Of a DNA stretch of 64,000 nt, positions 46,240 to 57,590 are shown piece after piece. A program made the position numbers and the translations under genes. A model generated the notes under the pieces. It was not told the DNA's origin. It saw only the letters and a program-made list of their open reading frames with translations, and searched no databases. Source of the DNA: Pontederia crassipes (taxonomy: Eukaryota; Streptophyta; Magnoliopsida; Commelinales; Pontederiaceae); contig CM060187.1 in the NCBI GenBank assembly GCA_030549335.1, forward strand, positions 1,550,001 through 1,614,000. The letters are read 5' to 3'. Position 1 is the first letter of the stretch; each line of letters starts with the position of its first letter.

Positions 46240-46815
46240 GAATCTTGCATACATTGTTGGAGGGCATCTAGCGGAGATAAAATGTTTTGACTTCTGTGAG
46301 GATTTTGGTCGAACAGCTGGAGAAGGCGGAGGTGGTGGCGGTGTTTCGAATCGAAAGCAAGCAATGCGTTGGGAGAAAGCAAATTGAGAAGGCCGGGCCA
46401 TGTCGACGTGTACGGGCTTTGTCGGACGCCTCGAGCGCCCGATAACAACTTAAAAGGCTCCGAATTGGGTCGGGTAACAGAGCAACGCGAATGGGCGAGA
46501 GGGCAGGGATTTATTGTATTTTGGAATAAAGATTATATGGGTCAAAAAATGACCAAACATACTGTCATTGATCTAATGGTCCATAAATAGATTTCATTTA
46601 GTATCCTCAAGATCTTTATAAGCGGATACTTATTTGTGTACTGTCAGATGAACGTCTCATATATATTTCTAGTTTATTCAAATTTACAATTTTGATTTTT
46701 TTTAATTCTCTGTTAACTGTTTTTTAATATTAATTTTCGTATTCAAATATTAACTCGTTTAAGAATTAGAGAATTACATGTAATACTTCCAAGATTTAAT
46801 ATTGATACATCTTTG
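46240..46815 (-). promoter_or_regulatory. Putative GLE1 5' leader and promoter region (minus strand)
   Basis: Upstream of the minus-strand exon the sequence is pyrimidine-rich with open reading (cgccaccacctccgcc), as in a plant 5' leader, then becomes AT-rich beyond about 46,560. No clear TATA box can be fixed. It faces away from the + strand GLE1 exons. Confidence 0.3.
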
Positions 46816-48015
46816 CAGCCTGACGTGGTAGGATGCGTTTTGGGTGGGTTACAGTGAGGTATCAGTGCTTAACGACAAGGCATTCTTATGTCCTAGAGTC
46901 TTTATGATCCTGTGATGTCATGATCCATGTGCAAAGTGCCACGAGCAGTCACCGCGCCACCTAATGACAATCCAAGTATGTATGTCTTCCGCTCATAAGT
47001 TAAAAGATGACAACTTCTAATTCCTGATATTTGGCTAGGCCAATATTGATCTTATTGATCCTTAAGATGTTAACTAATGACGATCCAAATTCCTGGTGAC
47101 TAATGATGACGTACTGTATGAATAATGAATGATCCATGATGTGACAATTGATAAATGTCAATATTTATCTCTCATATGATTCCATCATATCTTCTCATGT
47201 CGCACTATTGATTTGATCAAGATTGATAATGGTATGATGGCATGTCATCCTTAATGATCAATTTATGTTGGTAACTTTCATTATGATCTATATTTGTTGT
47301 GACACTTCTTCTTTCTAAACATATCACGAAAGGGTCATTCTTTGATGGATAACATGGTCAACAATATAGACGAGATCACATATAAGATCAATAATAGAGA
47401 TTTGATTAAATCATCATTAAATCATTATTTCATCATCTTAGTAGGATGTTGCTAGTTATGATGACGACGATGTTGGGTTGAGAGGATGAAAGATACCCCA
47501 TGATAAGTATGAATAATAAGATGAAGAAGATGATGGAAAAGATGAAAGCATGTTAATAATGGAATCTTTCCTTTACGATGATTGCTTTTGGCACTTTTAT
47601 GATGACCTTTCTTATGATCTTTTGATCTTCTATTAATATGTTTTAACTAAGATGATTCACACCATGATTATCCACTTCTACGCCATTCTATTATAATTCA
47701 CAATGATCTTATTTACATACTGAGTTGCAAAACTCATACGGAGGTTTATCTCATTTGCATCTTCATATATGCAGGCCCAATGCTAAATGATGGTGGTGGC
47801 CAACGGTGACCGATCAAGCTCGTGGTGGTAGCATATATATGTCTTGAGTCCTTTAGTTGATGTCCTAGTTTATCTTTTTTTATTAGCAGGATGATGTATT
47901 AATGAGCCTCAGGACTCATAAGATGATTCTTTTATTGGTCTTCCACATACTTTATGATGATGCCATTTTCTTTTTATTATTCATTCATGATGTCACTCTT
48001 CCGCATATGAGCGTC

Positions 48016-48682
48016 TGTCACGGGGCGTTTCCCGTGACACGAAGCGTGAAGCCTCGCGGCACCAGTGCCGCTCAACTTATAGCCCTCGGCCGCTCAGCGC
48101 CGAAAACATGGAACACATGCAGCCGCCCCGCACTGCGTAATATTGCGGAGTACCAAGTTATCCGCCCTTAGGGCATTTATCTTGTAAGGCCGTCCTTATG
48201 AATGGCCAAGTAGGTGACGTTCCCGTAGGGTACGTCTTTTGCATCTTCAATATGTAACAAGACTCCTATACCTACGGTACACTGGGAGGAGTTCACTAGT
48301 GCCTTCCGAGGCCCAATTGTATGTTATGTTTCATCATATTTAATACAAGCAAGCTTTCCTTTAATTCTAGTGTCATGGCCTTGAGCGTGGGGTGGCAACC
48401 CACATCGGTGTCCCTTCGTGGCGTCCCGTGGTCCCTTCGTCGCCCCTTCGGACTTTAAGCGCCCAAGCGCCAACGTTAGTGCCGCAACGCGCTAATGCCA
48501 CGGTCTCGTGACGAGTAGTCCAACACTCTAGTCATGTCCGTGATTGAATGCCTATAAGAGCGACTCTCGGCATAGTCGTCTCGACCATAAAACTTCCACT
48601 GCAAACTCAAAACAGGCTTGGCTAGGTGCCTATCCGCCTAGTCGCCGCACGAGGTCTAGTGTCCGAGAATGACCCCGTGACA
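48016..48682 (+). repeat. 5' LTR of the young element
   Basis: It differs from the 3' LTR at three sites (tattgcgg/tattacgg, ttcgtcgcc/ttcatcgcc, ttccactgc/ttccgctgc). No sharp TATA box. The segment near 48,550 (gcctataagagcg) is the best candidate. Confidence 0.93.
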
Positions 48683-51600
48683 AGTGGTATCAGAGCAGTT
48701 CTTCCTGCTCGGATTACCCAGCGACGATGACTCGCTTGTGTCGTCGCAACGTGCCCTGGCGCAGGAAATGTGCTTCCGCTCAAATACTCCATCACGCCCA
48801 GGCGCACTGGTACCATGGTCTTTGATCGTGGACGCCAACGAGGAATGCATGGCAAGCTTCCTCGCCGCACGCCCAGTCGTGCCCCGCAGCATGTTCCTCA
48901 TACACCCGTGTCGTGTCAAGGAACGTCCGTCATGCATCATGATGACGGATTGATCGCCCCGCCTAACCGGGACGGTCATGCGTCGCTCACTCGAGCAGAT
49001 CAACCACCCCAGGTATACAGTCAGGAATCTTGAAGTGTCGCGCTGCGTCAAAGAGTGGCCATATGCTCTGCATGATGGTCTTGCGCTGCTCGTATCATGA
49101 GATCGCTTACACGAGCGTCGTGTAACTCGGAGGACCCGTGTCACATTCAGGGACTGTCGGTCATGCACTATCATGACGACCTGGCGCTGCTCGGTATTTC
49201 GTGACGTCGCATCGCATGCCCAGTCATGCAACGTGAAGTGCACAACCGCTTCACGGGAGAAGTTGGCTTAAAGACAAATATCAAAGTTCATGGTCCCCTT
49301 GCGGCCAAAGACTATCATCCCTTCGGCCAAGGAACATCAATCACGAGCATCTTGTCGTGCCGCAGCATCGCCTGCCACGCCACGATGACTTTCAGGAATG
49401 GAGCAAAGCGTTGATTACTTGCAAACACTCGTGGACGAGCTGTCAGCCTTGCCTGCCTCGTCAAGTGTCGCCCCGCAAGCGGCGCGATGTCATCCATCAA
49501 GGAGTGGGACGAACTTGATACATGCCAACGCAAATCGACGCCTCAACTCAGCGACCAATGTGGCAAATGGTCTGAGCGTCGAGCATCGGCGAACCTTGGC
49601 ATGCTGCTGTCAAGCGTTCTGCCGCCAACCGAAGGAAGGAGTGCCCTTTCCTTTCGGACATCGCCTCGAGTAATCGAAGCGGCCTCCAAGGATCACAATG
49701 CGAAAGTTTCGAAGGACACATTGGCGATGTCGTCCCTTCGAATGGAGATGGAGATAATGTTGGGAGCTCATGCCATGAGTTCACCAACCGCAGTCCGCTT
49801 ATCTAAGCGGAGCGTCTTCACAAGCATCCGCCCGGATCAGTGAAGGCCCGGAACGGCTACTCTTTCACAAGGGTCAAGCCGCCCGATGGACGAGTATGTC
49901 AAAGGTGTATGATCTAGGATGACAAGCACAGTGGCATTACTTTGTCCAAGACGCGGACGGACGAGCATCGAAGGTGCATCCTCTTCGTGAACGAGTACAA
50001 CGATCTCGTCTCGTCCATACCCCAAAGGGATTGCCAAAGCTTCAAAGGAGGTCCCAGGATCGGAAGAAGGCATATCCCAAGAACCCTGCAAGATGTGGCA
50101 AACTCAGGATGGCATTGCCATCGCGACAATGTAGAATATGGCAAACATGCATCCCAAACATGGGACGGAAGAATTAGCAGTTCATCAATTATGCAGTGCC
50201 CTGACAAGTTGGGACTGGAGGTCAAGATCGCATTGTTCAGCATCGGCCAGATGGGCATGTTGAAGGAGGAAGTGAAAGGAATCACCGAGCTCCGCCTATA
50301 GTGTTCCCAGGAGGATGAAGACCCAGTGTTGGTGCTCTTCAAGCAGAGGGGTCAGAAGCTTTGGACTAGGAAGGAGTTGGAACGACCGGATCGTCCAACC
50401 TCCGCTCACTAGTCGATGCTGCCAAGTCAATCAGGACAAGTGCCATACCACCAAAGCCCTTGGGCAAGGGTAATGGTGGGGGAGAGAAGCTCAAGTCGCA
50501 AGGAGGAAGTTACTTATGCCGAAGATAAAGATCGCCCATCGAAGCAGGAGAAGAGAGTCGAACCACAGGCACATGTGGGGAGACCCTCATTGACGCTCAC
50601 TATAGCGACTGGGAGTGGACAAGGTGCGGAATGTTATACCAAAGAACCTTGCTCCACCTCAAGCCGTCGAGATATCTCTTGTCCACCAAGGGGAAGGTGG
50701 AGCTGTTCTCAAGGCTCGGCGGACGAAGGACTCAACGTTGCAGCCATCTGCAACTTGGGGACAGCGAGTTGAACCACAAGGAAACGTGGGGAGACTCTCG
50801 TCGTCCACTATGGCGACTTGGATGGACAAGGCACGGATTGTCAGATCAAAGAACCTTGTCCCGCCTCAAGACTGCCGAAACATCATGTGGTCACCAAGGA
50901 GGAGGTGGTCCTGTCCTTTTAGTTCGGCAGAGATATGGAAGACTCTACGTTGCAATCACACGCAACATAGAGACATTGAGTCAAGCCCACAAAGAGACCT
51001 GAAGCGTCCCAAAGTATCCGTGGGAAGACTCTCGTCGCTCATCATAGCGACCCCAGGCACTCGAAGCAGACAAGCTACAAGCATCGACATCGGAGAGCTT
51101 GTGCTGTTTCAAGCCGTCGAAATTCAAGAATGATCATCGAGGGTGAGATGGTCCCGCACTTCGCATTCGACGGAAGGAAGACCTTATGCTGCGGCCATCC
51201 GCAACATGAAGGCATCGAGTCAAGTCATGCAGGTCGAATGGCGAGACTTTTCATCGTGTTCTACACGACCCTGAGACAACTCTTCTCCGCGCTATTCCTG
51301 AAGGCATACAAGAGTTGTTTCACCCCCAAAGAAGCCAAACCACACAAGTTGACGCTGCGCAAGTCGAAGAGAAGTGAAGCCAACAGAGACTTGATGGACG
51401 GATAGTTGCTTGATGAAGTCAGACCGCACATGGCGGACTCCACTGGCGCTGCACAAGTGATGACCCCGGATTGGACGAAGGATCAGCGAGCGAAGCAGGC
51501 CTGAGGGAGGAGTCCTCAGCGAGACCCCAAGGAGCGGGCATTCCTGGCGTTGCGTGATGCTGGTGAAGTTGAAGTCAAGGCAAAGAAGGCAGAATTGAAC

Positions 51601-51689
51601 GAGACAAGCGAAGTCAAGACTCAAGACGAAGGCCCCGAGGAAGCCCGGACAACGGCGTCGGGGGCGTCGCCGACTTTGGTGGGGGAGAA
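48683..51689 (+). other. Interior of the young non-coding element, with 3 diverged ~210-230-bp repeats
   Basis: The primer site is at 48,683-48,698. The body is of mixed composition with no frame longer than about 195 codons on either strand, and none shows a gag, protease, reverse transcriptase or integrase motif. Around 50,540-51,240 three diverged copies of a unit can be aligned by their shared tgtggggagac.ctcgt, then actatggcgac, starting near 50,575, 50,786 and 51,020. The second and third marks in the series (tggacaagg, caaagaacctt) recur 207 bp apart (50,616 and 50,823). It ends in the purine tract. Confidence 0.75.
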
Positions 51690-52356
51690 TGTCACGGGGC
51701 GTTTCCCGTGACACGAAGCGTGAAGCCTCGCGGCACCAGTGCCGCTCAACTTATAGCCCTCGGCCGCTCAGCGCCGAAAACATGGAACACATGCAGCCGC
51801 CCCGCACTGCGTAATATTACGGAGTACCAAGTTATCCGCCCTTAGGGCATTTATCTTGTAAGGCCGTCCTTATGAATGGCCAAGTAGGTGACGTTCCCGT
51901 AGGGTACGTCTTTTGCATCTTCAATATGTAACAAGACTCCTATACCTACGGTACACTGGGAGGAGTTCACTAGTGCCTTCCGAGGCCCAATTGTATGTTA
52001 TGTTTCATCATATTTAATACAAGCAAGCTTTCCTTTAATTCTAGTGTCATGGCCTTGAGCGTGGGGTGGCAACCCACATCGGTGTCCCTTCGTGGCGTCC
52101 CGTGGTCCCTTCATCGCCCCTTCGGACTTTAAGCGCCCAAGCGCCAACGTTAGTGCCGCAACGCGCTAATGCCACGGTCTCGTGACGAGTAGTCCAACAC
52201 TCTAGTCATGTCCGTGATTGAATGCCTATAAGAGCGACTCTCGGCATAGTCGTCTCGACCATAAAACTTCCGCTGCAAACTCAAAACAGGCTTGGCTAGG
52301 TGCCTATCCGCCTAGTCGCCGCACGAGGTCTAGTGTCCGAGAATGACCCCGTGACA
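51690..52356 (+). repeat. 3' LTR of the young element
   Basis: It is the same length as the 5' LTR and ends CCCCGTGACA, immediately followed by cgtcccccgaggcc of the older LTR. Confidence 0.93.
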
Positions 52357-52404
52357 CGTCCCCCGAGGCCTATTTTGCCACGTATGCATTTTGGGGGCGT
52401 TACA

Positions 52405-52837
52405 ATGACAACCTGGGTAAAATTAGAATGGAGGGCCACAAATCTCTCCATTTCTCTTAGTTTCTTACGCTCTCGAATCAAGACAATCTGTAGTCAAATG
52501 AATGTTGATCTCTGTTATTGTTCTCTTCTTTTTTCTCAGCATCTTGAAGCAGTACTTGGATATATGTGATTTAATTTTATTATAGCACCTGAGAAATAAG
52601 ATTAAGTTATCCTGTAACATAAAAATCTTTCATCCTAAATTAAACTTTATCTGGTCATTTTGTTCTATAGTATTAATTTCTGTATCTCGAAAAATTTCAT
52701 TTTCTTCAAAGTAAACTTAACCTGCAGTCTTCAGTAAGTTACAGAATGAGGGGTTTGTACTTCCCCTCAAGAAGAAGGGCTTATGCTATTACATGCTCTA
52801 TAGTTATATTACTTACATGTTTCTCTTTTCCTTTTAG
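52405..52837 (+). other. Probable GLE1 intron sequence before the acidic exon
   Basis: AT-rich, ending in ttctcttttccttttag at 52,837. It begins right after the old LTR end at 52,404. No further GLE1 exon is recognised. The few residues expected between the exon-1 tail and SESEDSD are not found. Confidence 0.4.
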
Positions 52838-55800
52838 TGAATCTGAAGATTCAGATAATGAATTACATATCGAAGCAGATGAATTATATCTAATGGGGAA
52901 AAGGGTCCTGGAGGAGGACATTTTGCTTGAACTTGAATCAGAACATCAACTCAGAGTTCAGGTATTGTTACTTTTTGGATACTTAACGTGGAATGTTTTT
53001 TCACTTGAGTTGCTATTTTATAAAGTTTCTGTGTTAGCATTTTTTCTTTGGTTATACTTGGTTAACGTAATATTGGCATCTGTGCTTACTATATATTTGA
53101 GATTCATCATCTCCTCTTTGAATTTCTCTCTTCTAGCCTTACTGGTTCAAGTTTTGTTTTTTTGAAAATTCTCATATCGTCTTCCTCAAAGAAATTGTAT
53201 CATTAACTAAGTTTTTTGCGGAGGTAAATTAACTAAGTCCAGATCGGTAATTAATTAATGCAATTGTCAGGAGGAAGTTAGGAGTAAACTAGCTTCATTG
53301 GAAGTCTCACAGAAGAGTGAATTAGAGAGGTCAGCGTCTGCTCAGTCTCGGCTTGACAAGTTTATAGAAGGAAGACTAGAGATTGATAGAAGATTGGATA
53401 AACACTATCAGCGCAAGATGTATGCAATTCATTATTATTTCTAATTTTTTTCTTGGTACCAATAAACATTTTCAGCCAGGGACACAGTACATTAAATGTG
53501 ATTGTTATCATTTTCTTGCATTGCAATTTAATTAATGATCTGAATATGTTTCGGGCTCTGCCAACTGTCACTGTGTTATTTGTTTAGCTTGAGCTTCAGA
53601 GAATTCTTTCTTTTTTTGTCCCCATCTGCTAATGGATCTACTATTTATCATTTAAATCAACAAACATCTTAACAATGTGTTTCCGTCTTTTTTGATGCCA
53701 ATACTCGTGTCATTTTCACCGGCAAGAAAAAAACTGTCAGAAAGAGTCAGCAAGAAACCACATAACCTGGTGGTCATCCTTTTTTCCCTCAAAAAAAAAA
53801 AACAGCAAGAGAAAACCATCGAAATAACTTTTTAATCTCTAAACTATGACAAATGTTCTCATCCAAGTGTATAAAATCCAATGTATGAGTTCTATGTTAC
53901 TTTGGTTGCTTTCACATCTATCTCTTGGTGGCTCTGTCTGGTCATTTTGTCTTGGTTATCCATGCATTTGGAAGAGTTGATTATAACTATTTCCATGCTG
54001 ATTTACTTTTCAGTCATCATGTATCTGATGATCACAACTTTTGGATCAGATTGTGAACAAATAGCAAGCTGGGATTCTTTTATTTCACCATTAACTTAGT
54101 AGTTTTGGTGAATTGAGAGAACTTTGTAGTTTTAGTGAAATAGCAAGCTGCAGTTCTTTTTATATCACCAAACTTAGTAGTTGGAGATCTGATTATCACA
54201 AGTTTTTATCAGATAGACTGCACAAATAGCAAGCTGGGTTTTTTTTTCACCAAAACTTAGTAGTTTTTCATGCAATGTCAGTTTTCGTTAGTATTCTCTG
54301 TGTTATTTGGATTCACACATATGCTTATAGTGACAAACTTCATTGGATGCTAGTATTATCCCTTTATACTTCAATGACATGAAGCATACATCCTCAGTTT
54401 TGGTTCTGCCCCCAAAAAATTGTGCTGAGAATGCAACATGAAACAGGGTGTGCTGTACCCTTTCTGAGTAGTTCCCTTGTTATCTTGAAAAATGACTTAA
54501 AAAATATAGTTTTGAATCTTTTGGTCATCATGCGTGAAAGTCTGCTGTGTGCCTATTCATCATGCATTTTGCTTTAGTACTTTGACTTTCAAGAAAAAAT
54601 GGCTGCAGCATGCAGCTGACACTACTGCAGCATGAGTAGCCCCTACATTCTTAAAACAGTCCAAAGCAGGTCAGAAAAATATTCGCACTTTGATGTGCTG
54701 AGTGTCTTACCATTTGAGCCCTTACTGAAATTCAGAAATTCCACTGATGCAAATCCTTGGTTCAATCATGTTGGTGGTTAACTTATTATTTTTTATGAAC
54801 GATGTAACCCTTCAATCTTTAGTGGCCTCTTTAATATCTTATTGCTGTCAATGGAGATGAATTATACTTCTTCTATATAACTCTTGAGTCAGATTAAGCA
54901 ACTAAAAGTTGCATCCTTGTTTTTTTTTTGTTGTTTTTATACTTTTATTGCTTTGAGTATCGTTCTTAGGAGGTGTTATGTTTTTGCTTGGTTGTAGTGC
55001 AGAAGTACTTGACAGTCACTTATCAGCAATACAAAGAGATCATGAACAAAGATCCCTAGTTGAAGAACGCAGAATAAGAGATGATGCAGATCTTGAAGAG
55101 GCCAAAAGGAAAGCACTCCTTGAGGAGAAAATGCGCCGAGAAAGAGCAAAAGCAGAAGGTGAGGTCAATTTAAACTTCAAGCTACATTTATTTTAAGTAT
55201 CTTTTATAGTTTGGTTAATGGCAATGTACTATAAGAGCTATCAAGATGTTTCTTTGGTCATATAGAAGAAAAGAAACACATACATGGAAACTATTGATTA
55301 GCTAGTCTAACTAATGTCGTATTAGTAAATCATCCATCGGAAGTGATTGGCTATAAGAAGTTGTATCATGTGATACATGATGTTGACAAGCAGTTACTCT
55401 AACAATTGGTAAACACAAATATTATGCCAATTATTAAGCAACTACAAAATAAGTAAAGAATATAAATTGTACAATGCATCCTTAAAAAGATGCATGGATC
55501 AACCCTGTCGAATCTCATGAACATGGATCAACGAGGCGTCGTATGATCCATGTAGCCGACCCCACCTAGTGGGATAAGGCTTTGTTGTTGTTGTTTGCAT
55601 CCTTAAAAAGATAATATCTACAGATATCTGGTTTTAATAATCATTATGCCATGTTTGTTCGTGTGATATTTTTTATCCATATGCATTATCATTTCTCCGT
55701 CAGAGTATTTTTTTTTTAAACAAGAAATGATGACTAGCAAGGGGTAGTCATCCGGGAGTTTCATTGATGTGAAGAGAGTTACAGCAGCGTAGGAAATAAA

Positions 55801-56976
55801 TGCGAAACAAAAGGTGAGAAAAAAGGTGTGCATCACCACCAGATTACATTTTGTGCCACACTACAGATACTTTTTCCATTCCAAAACAATCACCTTAGCA
55901 TGGACACTAACTTTCTCAGCATAAACACGTCCATTCCGGAAAATGGCGTCATTCCGTTGCAGCCAAATGGCCCAAATGTAGGCCAATGGACGAGCCCTCT
56001 GCCGTCTGGAAATTAAGATTGGTTTTCAGCTCATACTTGGACTGGGTTTTTGGTTTATAGTAAAATTAGAAGATGGAATTTATAGACTGCTGTAGCCATG
56101 TAAAAAGTTTACTGAATAACTTTTCAGGGAAAAAACTATATAAGAGTGATCCTTTTCAGTCCACCATTAACCCTTTTCCCAATCAAAGAAGGTACTGAGT
56201 TAAATAGCAATTTGATATTCCTCACAAGAATTGCGTTCCGGCTTCATGTTTCTAGGATCAGTGTCTTGTAACCAAAAACCTCAAGGAACACTAATTCGTT
56301 GATGTTAAGATCTCTATTTTCAGCATCAAATTTTCTTTCAGGTATTAAAGTTTTGGGTGCTGCGACTGCATTAAAAGGAGAGGAAAACAGACTTAAAATA
56401 TACAATGAAGTGGCTGAAAAGACAAACCAAATTAATCAAAAGGTTTGGTAATTCAAAATTATAGAGAAAGTCTTTACTTTGAACTAATAATTTTGGTTTA
56501 ATTCTCATGCATGTACCACAGAATTTTCATCAATATGCAATGAATGTAACATTTATATTTAGCCTTGTAATGTCTAATAAACATGTTTTATTCAATTTTC
56601 CTACTTCAAAGAATTCAGATCAATCTTATGGGTTATTTGGAACTTTGTATAACAAGTTTATGCTTATCGGCAGGATCTAGATATATACGGAAGGCAGATT
56701 TTTAAGCATATAAAACAAATCACAGGCACTGTAGAGAACATCAGGTGAATAATGTGTCATCTCGTTACAATAATCAATTAACTATCAGTTTATGATTCAT
56801 GTATGTGGAAATTCAAGATTATTGTTTGGTTAAGATGTTAATTAATATTTTGTTTTCCCCATTCTTTCTTTTCTCCATTTTATGCTTACACCATATACAG
56901 AGAAAAAGCAAATGCTCTCGTGAAGATTATCAATGAGGATCCAACTTCAGCTTCTGTTTTGATTATTGCAAAAAAG
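52838..56976 (+). CDS. GLE1: GLE1, mRNA export factor of the nuclear pore: six internal exons (partial)
   Basis: GLE1 activates the DEAD-box ATPase Dbp5/LOS4 with inositol hexakisphosphate at the cytoplasmic face of the nuclear pore, so mRNA can be released. Exons with clean GT..AG borders: 52,838-52,961 (acidic, ESEDSDNELHIEADELYLMG); 53,271-53,419 (EEVRSKLASLEV, RLDKHYQRKI); 54,998-55,158 (AEVLDSHLSAIQRDHEQRS, EERRIRDDADLEEAKRKALL); 56,342-56,442 (GIKVLGAATALKGEENRLK); 56,674-56,744 (DLDIYGRQIFKHIKQITGT); 56,901-56,976 (EKANALVKIINEDPTSAS). These cover the central coiled coil up to the start of the C-terminal GLE1 helical domain. I see no stop or frameshift within the exons. The Ala/Glu-rich stretch between KAEG and GIKV is shorter than in the Arabidopsis protein. 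The C-terminal domain is not in the window. The apparent first exon is on the minus strand at 45,901-46,239. Confidence 0.82.
53860..54270. repeat. Three short repeats in a GLE1 intron
   Basis: In the 1.6-kb intron 53,420-54,997 the block aatagcaagctg, then ttctttt, tcacca and acttagtagtt, recurs near 54,059, 54,138 and 54,225, spaced about 80 bp. Non-coding; the rest of the intron shows nothing else recognised. Confidence 0.65.
55476..55611 (+). mobile_element. 5'-truncated Au-like SINE with 15-bp target duplication
   Basis: The body 55,491-55,596 ends in gtagccgaccccacctagtg, then gggataaggctttgttgttg, the conserved 3' end of plant Au SINEs. It is flanked by the perfect 15-bp direct repeat GCATCCTTAAAAAGA (55,476-55,490 and 55,597-55,611). 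Its length of 106 bp shows 5' truncation, so the polymerase III promoter boxes are missing. It lies in the GLE1 intron between 55,159 and 56,341, in the gene's orientation. Confidence 0.92.
55700..56035 (-). mobile_element. LINE 3' fragment (zf-RVT tail), minus strand, in a GLE1 intron
   Basis: On the minus strand it reads PLAYIWAIWLQRNDAIF, then VDAKVIVLEWKKYL, then a 3' tail ending in a poly-A (poly-T on the + strand near 55,708-55,717). The AIWLQRN..IFR motif is typical of the end of plant LINE reverse transcriptases. It is opposite to GLE1 and 5' truncated. The remainder of the intron to 56,341 has no other feature. Confidence 0.65.
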
Positions 56977-57590
56977 GTATTTCCTAGACAAAACTAGGAC
57001 AGTGAGCAATATGAATATATGCTTAAGATTTGCACACATAATGTTTTTGTACTCTTCTATTGCTCAAAACATGATTTGTTGAAAGGGTTTGATGCATCAA
57101 TATGTCATTTTATGCTCATCTGTATTGTTAGGTTCCATCCATGGTTAAATTCTAGAGTTGTACTCCTATGAATTCATGATTTTGGATAAATAAATTGCAT
57201 CAAATCAATATACCGTCATTTGTAACATAAATTGTTGGATCTAATTGTAAAACTGTTTATGAACTTTTTAAACATGCATGGACTTGTGTAACCTCGTGTA
57301 ACATCCTCTAATCTCATTTGAGGAAACCTACAAGGGAGGAAAATGTCATTTTATGTTTAACTAGCTTTTTCTTAGCAAGATTTATCTATCTTTGTGGTTA
57401 AGAATAAAGGTTAAGTTCAAGTTCAAATCTCATTAACATCACTCGTTTAAAAAATATATTCTTTTAAGAAAAAAATAGATGATGATTGAAGTTGTCCAGA
57501 AAATCCAGCTTGTATTAAAAAAACCAAAATTTGTGAATATTACAAGCATGTATCAGAAATAAAAGAAAACATAAAACTTTAGGGCATAAA
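56977..57590 (+). other. GLE1 intron after the last visible exon
   Basis: It starts with a gtatttcc donor. AT-rich. No further GLE1 exon is recognised before the LINE and LTR remnants. The next exon must lie beyond the retrotransposons, outside the window. Confidence 0.5.

Larger units (their letters stand above)
48016..52356 (+). mobile_element. Young non-coding LTR retrotransposon (LARD-like), 4.34 kb
   Basis: Two 667-bp LTRs (48,016-48,682; 51,690-52,356) have the perfect terminal inverted repeat TGTCACGGGG / CCCCGTGACA. Reading them side by side I find three substitutions and no gap. The primer site agtggtatcagagca follows the 5' LTR, and the purine tract tttggtgggggagaa precedes the 3' LTR. 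The flanks share CGTC on both sides. The 3.0-kb interior has no gag or pol motif, so the element must be mobilised in trans by a coding relative. It lies within an older gypsy-type LTR. Confidence 0.93.
46816..52404 (+). mobile_element. Remains of an old gypsy-type LTR element, split by a younger insert
   Basis: At 46,816-46,853 an LTR-like end (ttttgggtgggttaca) is followed by a degenerate primer-site-like gaggtatcagtgc. The sequence from about 46,880 to 48,015, continued at 52,357-52,404, ends in ccacgtatgc..ttttgggggcgttaca. That is the typical 3' end of LTRs in this window (compare 31,640-31,658). The LTR body contains the usual ..atacggaggttt..caggcccaatg.. segment near 47,738-47,780. 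No coding sequence remains. Its left limit is uncertain. Confidence 0.5.

Noticed and set aside
48656..51714. Open frames up to 195 codons in the young LTR element
   Set aside because: No recognisable domain, frames on both strands overlap, and GC-rich composition makes chance frames likely. The LTRs and primer site explain the region.
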